A DNA stretch of 64,000 nt from Agathobacter sp. (GTDB taxonomy: Bacteria; Bacillota; Clostridia; Lachnospirales; Lachnospiraceae), in assembly GCA_022769125.1 (NCBI GenBank), contig JALEKN010000041.1:1-64000 (forward strand). Direction: 5' to 3'. A program made the position numbers and the translations under genes. Positions 61,501 through 64,000 of the stretch are shown piece after piece (the first letter of the stretch is position 1; the number at the start of each line of letters is the position of its first letter). The notes under the pieces were generated by a model. It worked only from the letters and a program-made list of their open reading frames with translations. It was not told the DNA's origin and ran no database searches.

Positions 61501-62838
61501 ATGGTTAAATTCCAAGATGATTTTTATGCAGACGTACGGATTGAGGATCGCAGCCGGACTACGATTTCATATAAAGCCGGCATTCCGGAAGAAATGAAAA
61601 CGCGCGTGGAACGCCGTGCATTTCTGCGGGTATACGACGGTAAGATGTGGTATTACGCATCTGTGACCGATCTTGCGCACTTGCAAAAGACGCTGGACGG
61701 TCTATATGCTGCCGCCACACCGAATGCGCAAATTCTTGACGATCCCATCGTTCGCCGTTTTGAATGCAACAAAGACTCGGTAATGTGCTTTACAGACTGT
61801 TCTGTGCGGGATATTTCTTCCAAAGACAAGCAGGAACTCCTGCTGTCATATCTACCATTGCTCTCCGAGGATACCTGCGTTACTCTGCCGCAGGGTACTT
61901 ACCTTGACCGCAATAGTGTGTTCCACTTCCAGTCCAGTCTCGGCGCAGATATTGTATATGATTACCAGACCTGCGGTCTGTCCTTCTCCTGCAGCATGAC
62001 GGAGGGAGAGAAGAAATTCTCCGGACACTGGCAGAAAGGAGCTACCCACTTTGAGGAGTTAAAGGGGCTGGAGGAAGAGATCCGCGCCTCGATCACAGAG
62101 CAGGCAGCATTTATGCGTAACTCTGTGCCAGTCACTCCCGGAAAATATCCCGTGGTTCTTTCTCCTGAAGCGGCCGGTGTCTTTGCTCATGAGTCGTTCG
62201 GACACAAGTCCGAGTCCGATTTCATGCTCTCCGATAAATCAATGCGCGATGAGTGGCAGTTGGGAAAAACCGTTGGTTCACCTATCCTGTCCATCGCCGA
62301 ATGTGGTTCTCTCCCCGGCTGCGGCTATGTTCCGTATGACGATGAGGGAACCCGTGCCCGCAAAAATTATTTAATCAAAAACGGCACACTGGCAGGACGG
62401 CTGCATAATGCGCAGACTGCCGCAGTTCTTGACGAAGCCCCGACCGGCAATGCACGCGCGATCGACTGCACCTTTGAACCGATCGTGCGCATGACCACCA
62501 CATACATCGAGGGCGGAGATATGGATTTCGATCAGTTGATTGCACCAATCCAAAAAGGATATTTCATCAAGACGATCCGGCACGGCAGCGGCATGAGCAC
62601 TTTTACCATAGCACCTCATCTCGCATACGAAATAGTCGATGGCAAACTCGGACGCCCTGTACAGATCAGCGTTCTGACAGGTTCTGTTTTTGAAACTCTT
62701 GGCTTGATCGATGGTCTGACACGCGACGTACATCTGTTGTCATTTGTGACAGGCGGCTGTGGCAAGATGGAACAGATGAATCTGCCAGTTGGTTTCGGCG
62801 GTCCTTATGTCCGCGTTTCTTCTACGAATGTACAGTGA
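61501..62838 (+). CDS. TldD/PmbA family metallopeptidase, TldD-like subunit
   Basis: 445 aa. The metal motif HESFGH (His230, Glu231, His235) matches HExxxH of TldD, the catalytic half of the TldD-TldE protease that trims modified peptides and removes leaders from some natural products. The C-terminal barrel includes the YIEGGDMDFDQLIAPIQKGY and GGCGKMEQMNLPVGFGGP regions. AAGGAGG lies before the chosen ATG. It is 11 bases upstream of a PmbA-like gene. Confidence 0.9.
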   Translation: MVKFQDDFYADVRIEDRSRTTISYKAGIPEEMKTRVERRAFLRVYDGKMWYYASVTDLAHLQKTLDGLYAAATPNAQILDDPIVRRFECNKDSVMCFTDCSVRDISSKDKQELLLSYLPLLSEDTCVTLPQGTYLDRNSVFHFQSSLGADIVYDYQTCGLSFSCSMTEGEKKFSGHWQKGATHFEELKGLEEEIRASITEQAAFMRNSVPVTPGKYPVVLSPEAAGVFAHESFGHKSESDFMLSDKSMRDEWQLGKTVGSPILSIAECGSLPGCGYVPYDDEGTRARKNYLIKNGTLAGRLHNAQTAAVLDEAPTGNARAIDCTFEPIVRMTTTYIEGGDMDFDQLIAPIQKGYFIKTIRHGSGMSTFTIAPHLAYEIVDGKLGRPVQISVLTGSVFETLGLIDGLTRDVHLLSFVTGGCGKMEQMNLPVGFGGPYVRVSSTNVQ

Positions 62839-62849
62839 GGTAAGAAATC

Positions 62850-64000
62850 ATGGAAAAAGAATTTTTAACAAATACACACTATTCCGTCACGCTTAACGTC
62901 ACTGACGGTAAAATTGATAGCTTCCGCGAACAGGAAGAGACAACAGGCACCGTCCGCGTATATGAAAATGGCTGTATCGGCGTAGCCGGCTGCCTCGGAT
63001 CTCCGGACGAAAAAGCTTTGACAGAAAAAGCCACCGAGGCGTTGTCACTCGGCATCCCGTATCCTTGTATGCCGGATGGCGCACTAGAGCAGGAAATCAT
63101 ACATGATGAAGAAATCATTCCTGTTGCCAAACTGATCCCCACGATGCAGGATTTTCTTGATCGCCTGAATGAGGCATGTCCGCGTTTTGCTTTTTCAAAT
63201 AAGATAAGCCTGAACTACAAGAGAAAAGAATATCACAACTCTCTTGGACGCCATCTGACAAGCTCCGGGCGCAATGTAGATATCCAGCTGCTCGCACAGA
63301 ATCGCGGTTCCGGTAATCTTTTTGACACCGGTTTCAGTTATAACGGTAATCACTTTGATGCGGATGCACTGCTCTCGGAGTTCAAAAAAGAATACGATGC
63401 TTTTTACGCGCCTGCTGATTTCACTCCGGGACGCTATCCTGTTGTGATGGAAGCCTCCAGCCTGTTTGGGACATTTTTGCAGCAGTTCGTAGCGGAAATG
63501 TATGTCTCCGGCGCATCACTGCTCAGTGGCAGACTCGGACAAAAGGCATTTTCAGACAGACTCACTCTAAGAAATGATATGAACCCAGAGACAAATGCCG
63601 GTGCCTACTTCTTTGATGATGAGGGATGCGTGACATCCGATTTTCGCCCTACACTGATAGACAAGGGAACACTGACCGGGCTTTTGACCACCAAAAAATC
63701 CGCCGACACCTTTAAACTGCCGAATCTCGGAACCGCTGCATCCACTTACGATGGTGTACCATGTCTTGGTTTCAACCGCTTTTACGTTGAGCCGACCGCA
63801 CCGACTTTGATGGCGCTTGTTCCCGGCAAAGCCGTGTACGTCGTCATGGCATCCGGCGGTGACACCACACCCGACGGGCATTTTGCCTCCCCAGTACAGA
63901 TGTCCTACCTGATGGAAAACGGCAAACTCATCGGGCGTCTCCCGGATCTGAATATCAGCGGCAACTTCTATGATCTGTTAGGGAAGGACTACATTGGCGC
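62850..64000 (+). CDS. TldE/PmbA-like partner, truncated by the window edge
   Basis: At least 383 codons in frame without a stop to the edge. It begins MEKEFLTNTHYSVTLNVTDG. The region GRYPVVMEASSLFGTFLQQF lacks the HExxxH motif, as expected for the non-catalytic TldE/PmbA subunit; GRLGQKAFSDRLTLRNDMNP and SGGDTTPDGHF follow. The ribosome site GAGG overlaps the stop of the TldD-like gene. The two would form one protease complex. Confidence 0.88.
   Translation, partial: MEKEFLTNTHYSVTLNVTDGKIDSFREQEETTGTVRVYENGCIGVAGCLGSPDEKALTEKATEALSLGIPYPCMPDGALEQEIIHDEEIIPVAKLIPTMQDFLDRLNEACPRFAFSNKISLNYKRKEYHNSLGRHLTSSGRNVDIQLLAQNRGSGNLFDTGFSYNGNHFDADALLSEFKKEYDAFYAPADFTPGRYPVVMEASSLFGTFLQQFVAEMYVSGASLLSGRLGQKAFSDRLTLRNDMNPETNAGAYFFDDEGCVTSDFRPTLIDKGTLTGLLTTKKSADTFKLPNLGTAASTYDGVPCLGFNRFYVEPTAPTLMALVPGKAVYVVMASGGDTTPDGHFASPVQMSYLMENGKLIGRLPDLNISGNFYDLLGKDYIG

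Noticed and set aside
1-64000. Search for tRNA, rRNA, intact insertion sequences and complete phage genes
   Set aside because: I saw no TTCGA-type tRNA arm sets, no rRNA segments, and no transposase or phage structural frame; tRNAscan or Infernal could still find something short.

Overview
The window looks like chromosomal DNA from a spore-forming, low-to-moderate G+C Firmicute, most likely a gut-type Lachnospiraceae. The evidence is indirect. It includes spoIIID with a sigma-E-type promoter, DUF4317 and CD1871A-family proteins, an energy-coupling-factor (ECF) transporter cassette next to truA and rplM-rpsI, two family-5 glycosidases, strong AGGAGG ribosome sites and several TTG starts. I did not see any rRNA, tRNA, intact transposase or phage gene.

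Layout. 0.1-5.2 kb: guaA, an esterase-like hydrolase, an HD-GYP protein and a GT2-GtrA glycosyltransferase. 5.4-10.3 kb: pyridoxamine kinase, a radical SAM protein, spoIIID, a DinB-like protein and a WYL regulator. These are followed by a scarred stretch holding a decayed second spoIIID, a DUF4160/DUF2442 pair, a two-repeat type I-C-like CRISPR remnant and a 25-codon stump that resembles the start of cas3. 10.3-18.6 kb: a secreted GH5 glucanase lipoprotein; a CXXC peptide, membrane ferredoxin and TlpA redox module; DegV; and an aldehyde dehydrogenase/iron alcohol dehydrogenase pair under a MarR regulator with two matching palindromes. 18.8-27.3 kb: an aminotransferase; a Tet(M)-like GTPase fused to a Rae1/YacP-like NYN nuclease; DUF4317; an XRE regulator whose C-terminal half resembles the cytoplasmic domain of the flagellar export protein FlhA; a cytidylate-kinase-like protein; and a broken sigma/anti-sigma locus.

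27.5-33.7 kb: a probable sulfur or amino-acid module made of an AprA-like flavoprotein, a ferredoxin, MetY, a solute-binding protein, DUF427 and a DMT transporter. The rest of its ABC transporter appears to have been lost in a deletion scar. 34-43.7 kb: housekeeping genes rpsI, rplM (with a long leader), truA, ecfT, a fused two-domain ECF ATPase and trmL, then an aminotransferase, an Lrp regulator and an AIR-synthase-like protein. 43.8-53 kb: VanW, small membrane proteins, an exonuclease, an orphan corrinoid-activator-like ASKHA ferredoxin, YbaK, SseB, NUDIX, HAD and XRE genes. 53-64 kb: a flavodoxin-like protein, an unknown protein, a tandem hairpin array, rlmD, nfo, NUDIX, an rsmH-like gene, an AAA ATPase with repeats upstream, a divergent GH5/AraC pair and a TldD/PmbA-type protease pair cut by the right edge.

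The most promising candidates for undescribed biology are the HTH-FlhA(C) fusion and the GTPase-NYN fusion. The window also preserves several decay junctions (cas3/CRISPR, sigma/anti-sigma, permease/ferredoxin, spoIIID copy), which suggest repeated small deletions and duplications. All domain calls come from reading the translated sequences, without database searches.
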